Shown: positions 25,755-35,828, counted from the stretch's first letter. The stretch is 64,000 nt of DNA from Promethearchaeota archaeon (GCA_019057865.1 JAHLWP010000006.1:89955-153954); one strand, 5' to 3'. The notes: generated by a model not told the origin, from the letters alone. A program made the numbers and translations.

Positions 25755-26434
25755 GTGGAAAATTCCCATTTATCAATATTAGCAGCAATTTTTTTAAGGA
25801 AAATCTCAGTAGTATTCGAATTTTTTTCTTTTAAAAAGAGAAATAATTTAGCTATATGTTTACAGAATTTTTTGTTCTCTGCTCTTCTAGTTTCAAAATC
25901 GTGACAATTGTGACGTATAGTTTTATTATTAATATCTATCTCGATTATGTAAGATTCTTCTTTTGAGCCTAAAACATTAGCTTTAATTATTCCTTTGGAT
26001 AGATTAAACTCAACTAAATCAAACGCATTATTGGATATTGATGCTGCTCTATTTAACGTTCCTTTATCAAAGAAAGTTTTTATTATGACACTAAAATTAG
26101 TTGCAGCTCCAATATCAGTTTGCTTTTCTATTGTGGTTATTTTCTTAAACGAATGTATTTTCTCTAAAATTTCTTGTTTTCTTTTGTTTTGCCAATTTTT
26201 CAGTTTTTGCTTTAAAATATTTGATAATTTAAGATTATTATTTGCATCCTTTATCAATGATTTATTTTTAGTACATCCATTGATGAAATTTATAACCTTC
26301 TCTGGCGAAAAAAGGAATAATTCAAATGATAATTTATATAGAAGATCACTCTGCGAAATAAAAGGAAGATCTATTATTTTCCAAATATAAAGTAATAATT
26401 CGGTACTATTGTTGCGAGGAATTGTAAATTTCAT
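25751..26434 (-). CDS. SWIM zinc-finger protein
   Basis: 227 residues. The C-terminal third carries a SWIM-type zinc motif: NKTIRHNCHDFETRRAENKK then FCKHIAKLFLFL, with a Cys-x-His first pair in place of the usual Cys-x-Cys and then Cys-x-His. The N-terminal part is helical (LLYIWKIIDLPFISQSDLLY) with no recognised domain; the middle has paired strands leading into the finger. SWIM proteins bind DNA or protein partners, often near recombination or replication factors; its location between orc1/cdc6 and DP1 is compatible with this. Function unassigned. Confidence 0.65.
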   Translation of the reverse strand: MKFTIPRNNSTELLLYIWKIIDLPFISQSDLLYKLSFELFLFSPEKVINFINGCTKNKSLIKDANNNLKLSNILKQKLKNWQNKRKQEILEKIHSFKKITTIEKQTDIGAATNFSVIIKTFFDKGTLNRAASISNNAFDLVEFNLSKGIIKANVLGSKEESYIIEIDINNKTIRHNCHDFETRRAENKKFCKHIAKLFLFLKEKNSNTTEIFLKKIAANIDKWEFST

Positions 26435-26467
26435 TAGAATTCAATTTCTTTTATGATATCATAATAG

Positions 26468-28255
26468 TTAATTATTATTTTTTAAGTTTAGTTCAATACT
26501 TTTAAAAGTATCAAGTTCAATAATAGGAACTATTCCAGGAGTTGGATTAATTCCAAAACTTTTCATAAAATCAGTTTGAGATTGAAAACAACCAGAGTTA
26601 ACTAAAGTAACATTCCTGTATTTACCAATTCCATTGATATGTACATGACCAGTATGAAATATTTCAGGAATTATATCAATTATTAACCAATCTTTATTAA
26701 TCGGTGCAATTTGTGTCTTTTTTCCATAAGTTGGAGCTAAATGCCTACATCTAAGTAATTCTTTCATTGTTTCAATAGGTTTATTGTTTTCAAGTTCTGG
26801 TATCAATACATTCAAATCAAGTATACTATCTCCGTGATATATTAATGTATTTACGTTATGAGTTTGAATAATAGAAGGATTTCCTATTGTTTTAAATCCA
26901 ATATTAATTAAATCTTCCACATATTTTTTAGGGACTGAAGGTCTAGGAATTGCATTCCTTACAGGTTCATGGTTTCCTGGACTATAAAATATTTCAATAT
27001 ATTCTGGAATTTCTGAAAATAATTCTGAAGCTTTTTTAAATTGATTATAAATGTCTGGTATTATAAGATCATCTCGTTGTGATGGATAAACTCCAATCCC
27101 GTCAACTAAATCTCCATTAATAATTATATATTTTATTTTTCCTGCAATTTCTCTTAAATTTTTATTCCCAATTTTACCATTCAGAAAATCTATGAATCTT
27201 TTTAATAATGATTCTTCAAATTCCCTGCTTCCAATATGAGTATCTGAAATTAAAGCAATTGATAATGGAACAGGTGCTTTATTTGGCTCGAAATCAGTTG
27301 GTATATCTATTTTTGCAACATATACACCATAAATTATGCCACTTTTACCTTTTTCTCTAGGATTATAAGTCCCTTCAACATATATTAACTGATCATTTAG
27401 AATTCTTTCAGCAATTTTCACATTATCTCGATTTTCAGAATCATTTTTGATTAGAACGTTAATTTGCCCAGTAAGATCTTCTAAAACTAAAAAAAAATTT
27501 CCATTTTTAGTTTTGCGGATTTTATTTACTATTCCCATAACTGATACTTCGACTTTATTAGATAATCTTAATATATTGTTAATATTATGTGCTGATGAAA
27601 CATCTGGTCTTTTTTTCATTAAAGTTCGTAGTTGATTAAATTTATCCACCGTAAGATCATAAAAATCTTTATACTCTCCGTTTGTATATAATTTTCCGGT
27701 TGGATCTTTTAAAATTTCATAGTTAGAATCATATTCTTTCGCAATTGGGTAAATTCCTAATGATGATTTTGTGCTTTCGAATGTTGTTTTTTTTTTCTTT
27801 TCAATAAATTTGGGGATTATTTTAGAGTAATCATGAGATATAGGTTCAATTTTAGGGACTTCTTGATTATTCTTAATTCCCTGAAGACTCTCAGTAATTT
27901 CTTTAATCTCTATTAATTTTTCACAAGTTTGGTATTTATTAAATTCGCTTGAAGATTTTATGCCACTAGATTCTTGCAAAGTTAAATTATCTTTATTTGG
28001 TAAAATTTTTGCCTTTAATAGTGTTCTTTTTAAAACATTTTGAATTTCTGTATTTGAAATTTTTTTTAAAATATTTTTGGTTAAATGACTATTAAAATTG
28101 GGAATAAAACTTGTATCTTTAATGATCTGATCAACACTTTTTATTGGATCATCTAAATTTAGGAAAAAATCCAATATAGGGGGACTGACATTTATCCCCG
28201 AATTAATTAATTTTCTTAAAATGATTTTTTTTGTATCTAAATTATCTACTTTCAA
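26468..28255 (-). CDS. polB: DNA polymerase D small subunit DP1 (exonuclease)
   Basis: 595 residues. The C-terminal half is a calcineurin-like phosphoesterase with all metal motifs: ISDTHIGSREF, INGDLVDGIG, YSPGNHEPVRNA, LIYHGDS, HTGHVHINGIGKY. Before it lies an OB-fold (VEVSVMGIVNKIRKTKNGNF, then LVLEDLTGQINVLI). The N-terminal 150 residues are low-complexity linker with a small helical domain, as usual for DP1. It supplies 3'-5' proofreading for the D-family replicative polymerase. It is divergent from the DP2 gene; the 243 bases between hold both promoters. Confidence 0.96.
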   Translation of the reverse strand: MKVDNLDTKKIILRKLINSGINVSPPILDFFLNLDDPIKSVDQIIKDTSFIPNFNSHLTKNILKKISNTEIQNVLKRTLLKAKILPNKDNLTLQESSGIKSSSEFNKYQTCEKLIEIKEITESLQGIKNNQEVPKIEPISHDYSKIIPKFIEKKKKTTFESTKSSLGIYPIAKEYDSNYEILKDPTGKLYTNGEYKDFYDLTVDKFNQLRTLMKKRPDVSSAHNINNILRLSNKVEVSVMGIVNKIRKTKNGNFFLVLEDLTGQINVLIKNDSENRDNVKIAERILNDQLIYVEGTYNPREKGKSGIIYGVYVAKIDIPTDFEPNKAPVPLSIALISDTHIGSREFEESLLKRFIDFLNGKIGNKNLREIAGKIKYIIINGDLVDGIGVYPSQRDDLIIPDIYNQFKKASELFSEIPEYIEIFYSPGNHEPVRNAIPRPSVPKKYVEDLINIGFKTIGNPSIIQTHNVNTLIYHGDSILDLNVLIPELENNKPIETMKELLRCRHLAPTYGKKTQIAPINKDWLIIDIIPEIFHTGHVHINGIGKYRNVTLVNSGCFQSQTDFMKSFGINPTPGIVPIIELDTFKSIELNLKNNN

Positions 28256-28498
28256 TATTATACAGTTTAAGATTAAATTATTATAATTATTGAAGGATAA
28301 AATTAAATTATTTATTATTAAAGTAAAAACATTTTTACTTTTAATATAAAAAGACTGTGATAAATTAACATTCTCTATTAATTTATTAATGAAATAGTAG
28401 ATTAATAAATCAATTTAATTTAGTTCTTAAAAATATGTATTATAATACATTTTCTCTTTAGTTTTCTTTTGAAAAATTGTATTGGATTCTGATGCTAT

Positions 28499-31400
28499 AT
28501 GATAGAAATGAGTAAGAAAATGGAAGAATATTTTAATGTTATACAAAAGAAAGTCAATCAATGTTATAGTGTTGCCGAAAAAGCACGTCAAAAAGGACTT
28601 GATCCTGAACTATTTGTTGAGTCCCCCCAAGCTAAAGATTTGGCAGGAAGAGTAGAAAAATTAGTCGGTCCTGATGGTGTAGCTCAAGTTATAAGAGAAT
28701 TAAAGAAGCAGGTATTAACAGAAGATGAAATAGTTTTTAGAGTAGTTTCAGATATTTTAGATAAAAAAATTGGAAAGATAGAATCCTTGGATGAAAGGGT
28801 AGAAAGAGCAATAAGAGTTGGATTAGCTATAAAAACAATGGGTGTTGTTAGTGCCCCACTTGAAGGGATATCAAAAATTTTAATTCGACAAGATCAACAT
28901 GGTAATAAATATTTATCTTTGTATTTTGCAGGTCCAATTAGAGCTGCTGGAGGAACGACTGCAGCTTTATGTGTATTAATTGCTGATTATGTTAGAAAAA
29001 GATCTAACATTCCTAAATATGTTGCTACTGAAGCAGAAATTGGTAGATATGTAGAAGAAGTTAAGCTTTATGATAGAAGAGTCCATTTACAGTATCCTTC
29101 ATCTAACCGTGAAATACGTTATGCTGTGAAACACTTATCTGTTGAAATTAATGGTGATTCTACTGAGGATGAAGAAGTTTCAGCTTTCAGAGATCTCCCT
29201 AGAATTGAAACAAATCATATTAGAGGGGGTGCTTGTTTAGTTTTGAATGATGGAATACTACTTAAAGCACCCAAATTACATAGAATTGCAAAGAATATGC
29301 GCTTAGATGGATGGGATTGGTTAGCTGATTTGAATAAAGTTGCCCAAAAGGAAGAAATTATAGAAAAAAGGAAAGATAATGAAAAAGAAAAAATCACTCC
29401 AAATTCTAAATATGTTTCTGATATCATAGGAGGGAGACCTGTATTTAGTCATCCCTCTATGGTTGGAGGTCATAGAATTAGGTATGGACGCTCACGTAAT
29501 ACTGGATTAGCAGCAGCAGGAATTCATCCAGCAACAATGGCAATATTGGATGATTTCATAGCAATCGGGACTCAACTTAGAATAGAAAGACCAGGAAAAA
29601 GTGCAAGTATATGTCCTGTAAGCAGTATTGAAACACCCATCATAAAATTGAAAAACGGAGATGTTATCAAAGTTTCAAATGTAGGAATTGCTAAGGAATT
29701 ATTTCCTGAAATTGAAAAAATTTTATTTTTGGGAGATATTCTTTTTGGATTTGGTGAATTTGCTGAAAACAACCATAAATTAGTTCCTTCTGGTTATGTT
29801 GAGGAATATTGGGCTTTAGAATTAGAAAGAGCTGCAAAAATACAAAATAATCTGAATCCCAAAATAATGAAATATATAGAAAATCCTTTTCAGAATATAC
29901 CTGCTGCTGAAGAAGCAATTAAAATTTCTCGAAAATATAAAGTACCTTTACATCCTACTTATACAGATTACTGGGGAAACATTTCAGTAGAAGACTTAGT
30001 AACTTTACGGGATGTTTTTATAAAAGCTATTAACACCTCAGAAAATAAGATTATTTTAAATTTTAATAAAGATATTAAAGAAATCTTAGAGAAAGCATTC
30101 GTAATTCATAAGGTAAGAGATAATAAAATAAGATTTAGTAATGCTATGGAATATATTTATAGAGTAATATTCAATTTAAATAAAAAAGATTCAATTAAAA
30201 TTGAAAAAGAAGATGATGTATTTACTCTTTTTCATAAAATTTCTTCTATTGAGATTAGGAATAAAGCACCATTTTTTATAGGTACACGAATGGGGCGGCC
30301 TGAAAAATCTGAAAGAAAAAGTATGAAGGGAATTCATGTTTTATTTCCATTAAGTGATAAAGTAGGAAATACGAGATCTGTGCAAAAAGCAATTGAATTT
30401 GAAAAAGTGAAGATTGATGTTTGTAGAAAGCAATGTCCTAAATGTGGAATAGTAACCATTTTTAATTCATGCCCCAAATGTGGAACTCCCACACAATTTA
30501 AAAAAATCTGCGAAAAATGTAAAAAGTTATATCCAATATATGATGAAATCTGTTCTTTATGTGGGCTTCCATTAAAAAATTCTAAAGAAGCATTATTTAA
30601 TATAAAAAACTATCTGAACTCAACATTAAAAACCCTAAATTTACCAATGCCTAAAAAACTGAAAGGAATATTTGGCCTCACAAATAAATTAAAAGTTCCT
30701 GAACCTATTGAAAAAGGAATTTTAAGAGCTAAAAATAACGTTTTAGTCTATAAAACGGCTGAAATAAGATATGATGCTACTGATATTCCTTTAACTCATT
30801 TCAAGCCAAAAGAAATTGAAACCTCTATTAAAATATTGAAGAGTTTAGGATATGAGGAAGATATCTATGGGATTGCCCTTCAAGATGATAATCAAATTTT
30901 AGAACTTAAAGTTCAAGATGTAGTACTATCCATTGATTGCGCTACATATTTTATTAAACTTACAAATTTTTTGGATGATGAACTTGAATATTTTTATAAA
31001 ATGGAGCGCTTTTATAATGTATCTGCTAAAGAAGATTTGATTGGACATCTTGTTGTTGGTCTAGCTCCTCATACTAGCGCTGGAGTCATCGGTAGAATCA
31101 TTGGTTTTACCTCTGCACGTTCTATTTACGCCCATCCTTACTGGCATGCAGCAAAAAGAAGAAATTGCGACGGTGATGAAGATGGTATTATGCTTCTCTT
31201 AGATCCTTTATTGAACTTTTCAAGACATTATCTTCCTAATAAAATAGGAGGAAGAATGGATGCAACTTTAGTAATTGGTACGATATTAGATCCAAATGAA
31301 ATAGATATAGAGGCGCATAATGTTGATACTTTATCTAAATACCCCTTAGAGTTTTATAAGGCTACTGAACGATATTCGGCACCTTCAGAAATAGAAAATA

Positions 31401-31924
31401 TCATGAAGCTCGTTAAAAGTCGGTTAGGAACCCCAGAACAATATGAAAATTTGGGCTATAGTATTCCTACAGATAATATAAATAACGGCCCAATAACAAC
31501 TGCTTACAAAAAATATAAGACTATGGATGAAAAAATTGATGCCCAATTACATCTAGCAAAAATTATTAAACCTGTAGATGCAAAAAATGTTGCTGAGAAA
31601 ATTTTAACAACTCATTTTAACCCTGATATTTTAGGAAATTTAAGAAAATTTGCTATACAAGGTTTTAGATGTGTAAAATGCAATGAAAAATTCAGAAGAC
31701 CCCCACTTTCTAATAATGGTAAATGTCCTAGATGTGGAAATAATGTAATATTGACAGTAAATCGGGGAGGGATTGAAAAATATATTCCAAGAGCCCTTAG
31801 GATTTGTAAAAATTTTCGTTTGGATGATTATACTATACAGCGTATGAGATTAATAGAAGAATATGTAGAAAGTTTAACTAATAATCCCAAAATCAAACAA
31901 CACAAATTATCAGACTTTTTTTAA
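28499..31924 (+). CDS. polC: DNA polymerase D large subunit DP2 (catalytic)
   Basis: 1141 residues, intein-free. Seen: AGPIRAAGGTTAAL near residue 145; the catalytic acidic motif RNCDGDEDGIMLLLDPLLNF around residue 895; a zinc cluster beginning CPKCGIVTIFNSCPKCGTPT followed by CEKC and CSLC; and a second zinc ribbon CVKC...CPRCG near the C-terminus. The protein ends KQHKLSDFF, a textbook PIP box (QxxLxxFF) for binding the PCNA clamp. ATG 28499 is used; an internal ATG three codons later is also possible. Confidence 0.97.
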   Translation: MIEMSKKMEEYFNVIQKKVNQCYSVAEKARQKGLDPELFVESPQAKDLAGRVEKLVGPDGVAQVIRELKKQVLTEDEIVFRVVSDILDKKIGKIESLDERVERAIRVGLAIKTMGVVSAPLEGISKILIRQDQHGNKYLSLYFAGPIRAAGGTTAALCVLIADYVRKRSNIPKYVATEAEIGRYVEEVKLYDRRVHLQYPSSNREIRYAVKHLSVEINGDSTEDEEVSAFRDLPRIETNHIRGGACLVLNDGILLKAPKLHRIAKNMRLDGWDWLADLNKVAQKEEIIEKRKDNEKEKITPNSKYVSDIIGGRPVFSHPSMVGGHRIRYGRSRNTGLAAAGIHPATMAILDDFIAIGTQLRIERPGKSASICPVSSIETPIIKLKNGDVIKVSNVGIAKELFPEIEKILFLGDILFGFGEFAENNHKLVPSGYVEEYWALELERAAKIQNNLNPKIMKYIENPFQNIPAAEEAIKISRKYKVPLHPTYTDYWGNISVEDLVTLRDVFIKAINTSENKIILNFNKDIKEILEKAFVIHKVRDNKIRFSNAMEYIYRVIFNLNKKDSIKIEKEDDVFTLFHKISSIEIRNKAPFFIGTRMGRPEKSERKSMKGIHVLFPLSDKVGNTRSVQKAIEFEKVKIDVCRKQCPKCGIVTIFNSCPKCGTPTQFKKICEKCKKLYPIYDEICSLCGLPLKNSKEALFNIKNYLNSTLKTLNLPMPKKLKGIFGLTNKLKVPEPIEKGILRAKNNVLVYKTAEIRYDATDIPLTHFKPKEIETSIKILKSLGYEEDIYGIALQDDNQILELKVQDVVLSIDCATYFIKLTNFLDDELEYFYKMERFYNVSAKEDLIGHLVVGLAPHTSAGVIGRIIGFTSARSIYAHPYWHAAKRRNCDGDEDGIMLLLDPLLNFSRHYLPNKIGGRMDATLVIGTILDPNEIDIEAHNVDTLSKYPLEFYKATERYSAPSEIENIMKLVKSRLGTPEQYENLGYSIPTDNINNGPITTAYKKYKTMDEKIDAQLHLAKIIKPVDAKNVAEKILTTHFNPDILGNLRKFAIQGFRCVKCNEKFRRPPLSNNGKCPRCGNNVILTVNRGGIEKYIPRALRICKNFRLDDYTIQRMRLIEEYVESLTNNPKIKQHKLSDFF

Positions 31925-31925
31925 C

Positions 31926-33122
31926 TTATTCTACTCTTAAATCTAAGCTTCTTAAGGTTTGATAACAAATATACAAACATCCATTTAGATTCTCAGCAGA
32001 ACATTTATCAGGAGTGTCTTTTGTTGAATGAATATATTTAGTATCATTATCGGAATGAAAATAAACAATTTGAATCTTTTTTCTTGCTCTCTTGACATAG
32101 CTTCGAAATGATCTGTGATCACTCTTTGGTGGTATTAATTTATTGTATCTAGTCAGAGGGATATTTAGATTTTTTGCAGTAGCTTCAAAAACATCATTTA
32201 AATTTTTATTCAAGCTTCTTCTAAATAAACCAACTCGATCTACAAGCCCAATGTATGATCCTACCATGTCAATATTGATAAGAATAGATCTATTAAGATC
32301 ATATTTTTCATTTAAATCAATAATGTGTTTCCTACAGAATTCTTTTGAACCTTTCAAACCCCATTCCTCAGCTCCGGGCCATACAAATAAAATATCCATC
32401 TTTTCAAGTGGGTTTCTTTGGAAATGTTTTGCTAATTCAATCAAAATAGAAACCCCACTTGCGTTATCAATCGAACCTGCGGATGGTTTTTCATTAAATA
32501 CCAGATATAATATTGGTACTGAGATAAAGATTCCGATCAGTGATATTATAGCAATCATAATTATAATACTATTAGGAAGAAGAACAATTAAAAGAAAATC
32601 AAGAGTAAGCCACAATGAAAAAACTATTATAACTATAACATAGAATCCAATTATTAATCTGTATATAAAGAATATTACCCATTGAACTTTATAAGGAATA
32701 TTTGCAGAAATAGAATCATAATGGGCAGAAAAAATTACTAATGGTCTATTTTTTCCTTTTTTATTAGCCAGAATTTCAGCAAAAATATTTTTTGCTGATT
32801 CTTTTTTTATCAAGGTCATATTACGTGTTCTTTCAAATAAATATTTTATTACGTAATATATTACTAAAACTAAAATTAAACGTGCAAGGAGGAGATACAT
32901 TAATATAATTAAATAAGTTGTTCTCATTAAAACCCTCGTAGGACCAGCCCAAGAAAAATATTCAATCTTTGAATTGATTTTCTCTTTTGCTAATTCATTC
33001 TCAATATAATATGTTGCTTCTGTTTCTCCTGTAGATGAAGCTGTACGTCTAAATGCTAAAGATTTAACATGGTCAATTGTAACCGATTCATCGTCTAATA
33101 TTAAATTTGAAATACTTATCAC
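31926..33122 (-). CDS. Membrane M28-family metallopeptidase
   Basis: 398 residues. Zinc ligands of M28 aminopeptidases are all present in order: FSAHYDSIS (His), SIDNASGVSI (bridging Asp), WPGAEEWGLKG (Glu-Glu), ILINIDMVGS (Asp) and PPKSDHRSF (His). Three or four membrane helices interrupt the N-terminal half (TYLIILMYLLLARLILVLVI, then two more around residues 150-205), so the catalytic domain is membrane-tethered. The orientation cannot be decided from sequence. It ends two bases from DP2, convergently. Likely a membrane aminopeptidase; substrate unknown. Confidence 0.88.
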   Translation of the reverse strand: MISISNLILDDESVTIDHVKSLAFRRTASSTGETEATYYIENELAKEKINSKIEYFSWAGPTRVLMRTTYLIILMYLLLARLILVLVIYYVIKYLFERTRNMTLIKKESAKNIFAEILANKKGKNRPLVIFSAHYDSISANIPYKVQWVIFFIYRLIIGFYVIVIIVFSLWLTLDFLLIVLLPNSIIIMIAIISLIGIFISVPILYLVFNEKPSAGSIDNASGVSILIELAKHFQRNPLEKMDILFVWPGAEEWGLKGSKEFCRKHIIDLNEKYDLNRSILINIDMVGSYIGLVDRVGLFRRSLNKNLNDVFEATAKNLNIPLTRYNKLIPPKSDHRSFRSYVKRARKKIQIVYFHSDNDTKYIHSTKDTPDKCSAENLNGCLYICYQTLRSLDLRVE

Positions 33123-33203
33123 ACTAAAATTTATTATTATAATCCTTTCAATCTGATATTTCTATTAAATATTACGTGATATTTTAACAGAAAAGTTATG
33201 TGA

Positions 33204-33318
33204 TGCAGGAGGTGGGATTTGAACCCACGAAGACCTATGTCACTAGAGCCTCAGTATCACCGTAGACACACATTAGTGTCTTACGCTAGCGCCGTAGACC
33301 AGGCTTGGCAACTCCTGC
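33204..33318 (-). tRNA. tRNA-Leu(GAG) with a 30-nt intron at position 30/31
   Basis: Acceptor stem GCAGGAG pairs with CTCCTGC, the T-arm is GTGGG-TTCAAAT-CCCAC, and the variable stem GAC/GTC is typical of tRNA-Leu. The anticodon loop CTGAGGC (GAG) is completed only if a 30-nt intron (33256-33285) is removed after CTAG (positions 27-30), joining A31 to pair with U39. The intron folds as AGACAC-TAATGT-GTGTCT. The mature length is 85 nt including the discriminator A. The site is upstream of the anticodon, not at the usual 37/38. Confidence 0.88.
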
Positions 33319-33647
33319 GATATTATTTTGTATTTTTAATTATTTTAATTCTCTTGAGAGAACAATTAAAGATAAAGTAATTAATTTTTAAAATCTTTTT
33401 TCTTAATTTTCATAATTTTTAATATTTAATACTCCGAATCAAATTTAAAAAGCGTTTTAGGGTGCTTATAGAGAACAGAAATCTAAATTTTAAAGGATAA
33501 TAATAGGTTCATCTGATATGTTTAAGAAAAAGATTTTTATTTTCAATAAAGATTTCGCTTAGAATAATAAAAGATATACTAATTATTTAAATTAGTATGC
33601 TAGATATAATATTAAATAAAAAGTATAAATTTACAAGGTAAAAATTC
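33319..33647. promoter_or_regulatory. Leader of the Roadblock-GTPase gene with an inverted repeat
   Basis: 329 bases without a gene. A perfect inverted repeat, ATACTAATT-ATTTA-AATTAGTAT (33576-33598), lies 50 bases before the GTG start of the GTPase and could be an operator or part of an AT-rich promoter. The left end must also carry the promoter of the minus-strand tRNA-Leu. Nothing else stands out. Confidence 0.3.
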
Positions 33648-34658
33648 GTGTCTGTTGATAGAAAGAAATTAACAGCGCTACTTAAATGGTATAGTCAATC
33701 AGTTGAAAATGTAATAGCAGTCCTAGTACTAAATAGACATGGTTTAGTGATTGATGCTTTAACAAGATCACCAGAAAAATCTGTTGAAGAAGAGATAGTT
33801 GGGGGTATTAGTGCTCTAGTAGAGCCCGTGTTAAATAGAATTACAGAAGAATTTAGTTCAGGATCTTTTGGAACAGGCACTTTTGATACCGAAGAACATA
33901 GATTCATTTTTTGTGAAGCAGGACCAGAAGCAATTTTAGTGACTGTATTAGATGCCATAGCGATGGTGGATCCAGTATTTCCTTATGCTTATCTGACAGC
34001 AGAGAAAATAACTCGAATTTTTGATGGTCGAACAGTAAGCCCGGTAATTCCTAAACTATTTACTGCAAAAGAAGATCAAAATATTGAGAGGAAAGTGGAT
34101 GCACTCCAAAAAATTAATGTTAATTCAGGAGAATACGCTTATAAATTAATTTTAGGTGGTGATGGTGCTGTTGGAAAAACAAGTATGGTCCATCGTTTTG
34201 TAGAAGATGAATTCGAAAAAGATTATAAGTCTACGATTGGAACTTCAATAATGAAAAAAGAATGTAGTTTCGAAGGGTTAAGTAGTGCAGTTCGTTTTGT
34301 CATTTGGGATTTAGCAGGTCAATCCCAGTTTAAAAGAGTTAGACTATCTTATTTAGCAAAAGCAGAAGCAGGAATTTTAGTTTTTGATGTAACTAGAAGA
34401 GAAACTTTTGAAAATATTGATAATTGGTATAATGAATTTATTCAAGCCTCAGAAAATATTTCTCTTATTTTAGTTGGAAATAAGATAGATTTAGAAGATA
34501 AACGATTAGTTTCAACTGAAGAGGGAGAAGAAGTAGCACAAAAATTAGAATTATCTTATATAGAAACATCAGCTCTTACAGGAGAAAATATTGATGATGC
34601 TTTTAGAATACTTGCTTTACAAATGATAAAGCGGTATTTTACCACTGAAGAAGTATAA
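33648..34658 (+). CDS. Roadblock/LC7 domain fused to Ras-superfamily small GTPase
   Basis: 336 residues. The N-terminal 120 match a Roadblock/LC7 fold (NVIAVLVLNRHGLVIDALTR, then EAILVTVLDAIAMVDPVFPY). A linker leads to a complete small GTPase at about 165-330: GGDGAVGKTSMVHRF (G1), a switch I Thr in STIGTS, VIWDLAGQSQF (G3, the Rab-type WDxAGQ), LVGNKIDLED (G4), ETSALTG (G5). Such fusions are characteristic of Lokiarchaeia and relatives. No C-terminal prenylation Cys is present. Roadblock proteins can act as GAP or scaffold partners, so this may be self-regulated. Start GTG 33648. Confidence 0.93.
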   Translation: MSVDRKKLTALLKWYSQSVENVIAVLVLNRHGLVIDALTRSPEKSVEEEIVGGISALVEPVLNRITEEFSSGSFGTGTFDTEEHRFIFCEAGPEAILVTVLDAIAMVDPVFPYAYLTAEKITRIFDGRTVSPVIPKLFTAKEDQNIERKVDALQKINVNSGEYAYKLILGGDGAVGKTSMVHRFVEDEFEKDYKSTIGTSIMKKECSFEGLSSAVRFVIWDLAGQSQFKRVRLSYLAKAEAGILVFDVTRRETFENIDNWYNEFIQASENISLILVGNKIDLEDKRLVSTEEGEEVAQKLELSYIETSALTGENIDDAFRILALQMIKRYFTTEEV

Positions 34659-34662
34659 AGAA

Positions 34663-34761
34663 AGCCTCTGGGGGGAATTGAACCCCCGACCTACAGATAT
34701 TTCTGTAAATCTTTATTGTTACACATACGAATCTGTTGCTATACCGCTAAGCCACAGAGGC
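34663..34761 (-). tRNA. tRNA-Thr(CGU) with a 27-nt intron at 37/38
   Basis: Acceptor GCCTCTG/CAGAGGC with discriminator U, anticodon stem ACAGA/TCTGT, T-arm GGGGG-TTCAATT-CCCCC. The anticodon loop TTCGTA...A gives CGU. A 27-nt intron (34699-34725) at the canonical position folds through TGTAA/TTACA. The mature tRNA is 72 nt. It lies four bases beyond the end of the GTPase gene and is transcribed toward it. Confidence 0.93.
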
Positions 34762-34814
34762 TTTTCATACGATTCATTAAATAATAATTCGAAACAAATT
34801 TTAAATTTTACCTT

Positions 34815-35828
34815 ATGAGAAATAATGATAAGTTAGGGAATTTAGGAGAACTTAAACTGATTAAGATTATTGAAGAGACAGTTTATGAAAAGACAGGAAG
34901 TCATTTAATCAGAGACGATTCATTCTTTTTCTCGCTTGATCATAATGACAAAAATATTCTAATTTTTAATTCTGATATGCTAGTATCGACAACTGATGTA
35001 CCTTCTCAAATGAAATCTTATCAAATCGGTCGAAAAGCTGTTCTTATGAATATTAGCGATTTAATAGTAAAAAGTGTTGAACCACTCGGAATTTTTATTT
35101 CTTTAGGGTTGCCTAAAGATATGTTGTTAAAAAATTTTAGAGATTTAATCTCTGGTATCATTGATTATTGTAAAAAATTAAATTTAGAATATATTGGAGG
35201 AGATCTTAATGAAACTAAAGAGATTATTATTAATCCGACTGTATTTGGAACTCAAGATCCTTCAAAATTAATATATAGAACTGGAATGAAGTCTGGGGAT
35301 TATTTAGTTGCAAATCGTAAATTTGGCCTAACGGGAGTTGGATTTGATATACTACTCTCCAAAAATGGTAATATTGAAAATTATGCCTCATACCGGAGAT
35401 CAGTAAATAGCATTATAGAACCTGAAGATATAGGTTATGAATCTTTTATTTTATCCGAAAATAACTTAGCTACTGCAAGTATAGATTCATCTGACGGTTT
35501 AGCAAAATCTTTAACTGATTTAATGTATTCTAATCCAAATATAGGTTTTGAAATTGAATTTAGTGACCAATTAATTGATGAAGAGGCTAAAAATTACTCT
35601 AAAAAGTTTAAAATCTCTCTTGAAGACTTAGTTTTTAATGCAGGTGAGGAATTTATACATCTTTTTACAATCGACCCAAAAGACTATGATACTGCCAAGA
35701 AATTAATTAGAGAAAGTAATGGTCAAATTTATTTAATAGGAAAAGTGATTTCAGACGGTAAGATTTTCTTTTTATCTAAAGGAAAAAAAAATGAATTAAA
35801 ATACTTTGGATTTGAACATTTTAAATAG
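34815..35828 (+). CDS. thiL: Thiamine-monophosphate kinase (ThiL)
   Basis: 337 residues. The family pattern is seen in NLGELKLIKIIEETV, IRDDSFFFS, NSDMLVSTTDVP, GRKAVLMNISDLIVKSVEPL, YIGGDLNETKEI, SSDGLAKSLTDLMYS and VFNAGEEFIHLFTI. ThiL makes thiamine diphosphate from thiamine monophosphate with ATP. The Asp residues that bind magnesium (DD, SSD, GDL) are intact. It is 53 bases right of tRNA-Thr, with its own start ATG; no thiamine-box riboswitch is recognisable in that short leader. Other thiamine genes are absent from the window. Confidence 0.93.
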   Translation: MRNNDKLGNLGELKLIKIIEETVYEKTGSHLIRDDSFFFSLDHNDKNILIFNSDMLVSTTDVPSQMKSYQIGRKAVLMNISDLIVKSVEPLGIFISLGLPKDMLLKNFRDLISGIIDYCKKLNLEYIGGDLNETKEIIINPTVFGTQDPSKLIYRTGMKSGDYLVANRKFGLTGVGFDILLSKNGNIENYASYRRSVNSIIEPEDIGYESFILSENNLATASIDSSDGLAKSLTDLMYSNPNIGFEIEFSDQLIDEEAKNYSKKFKISLEDLVFNAGEEFIHLFTIDPKDYDTAKKLIRESNGQIYLIGKVISDGKIFFLSKGKKNELKYFGFEHFK

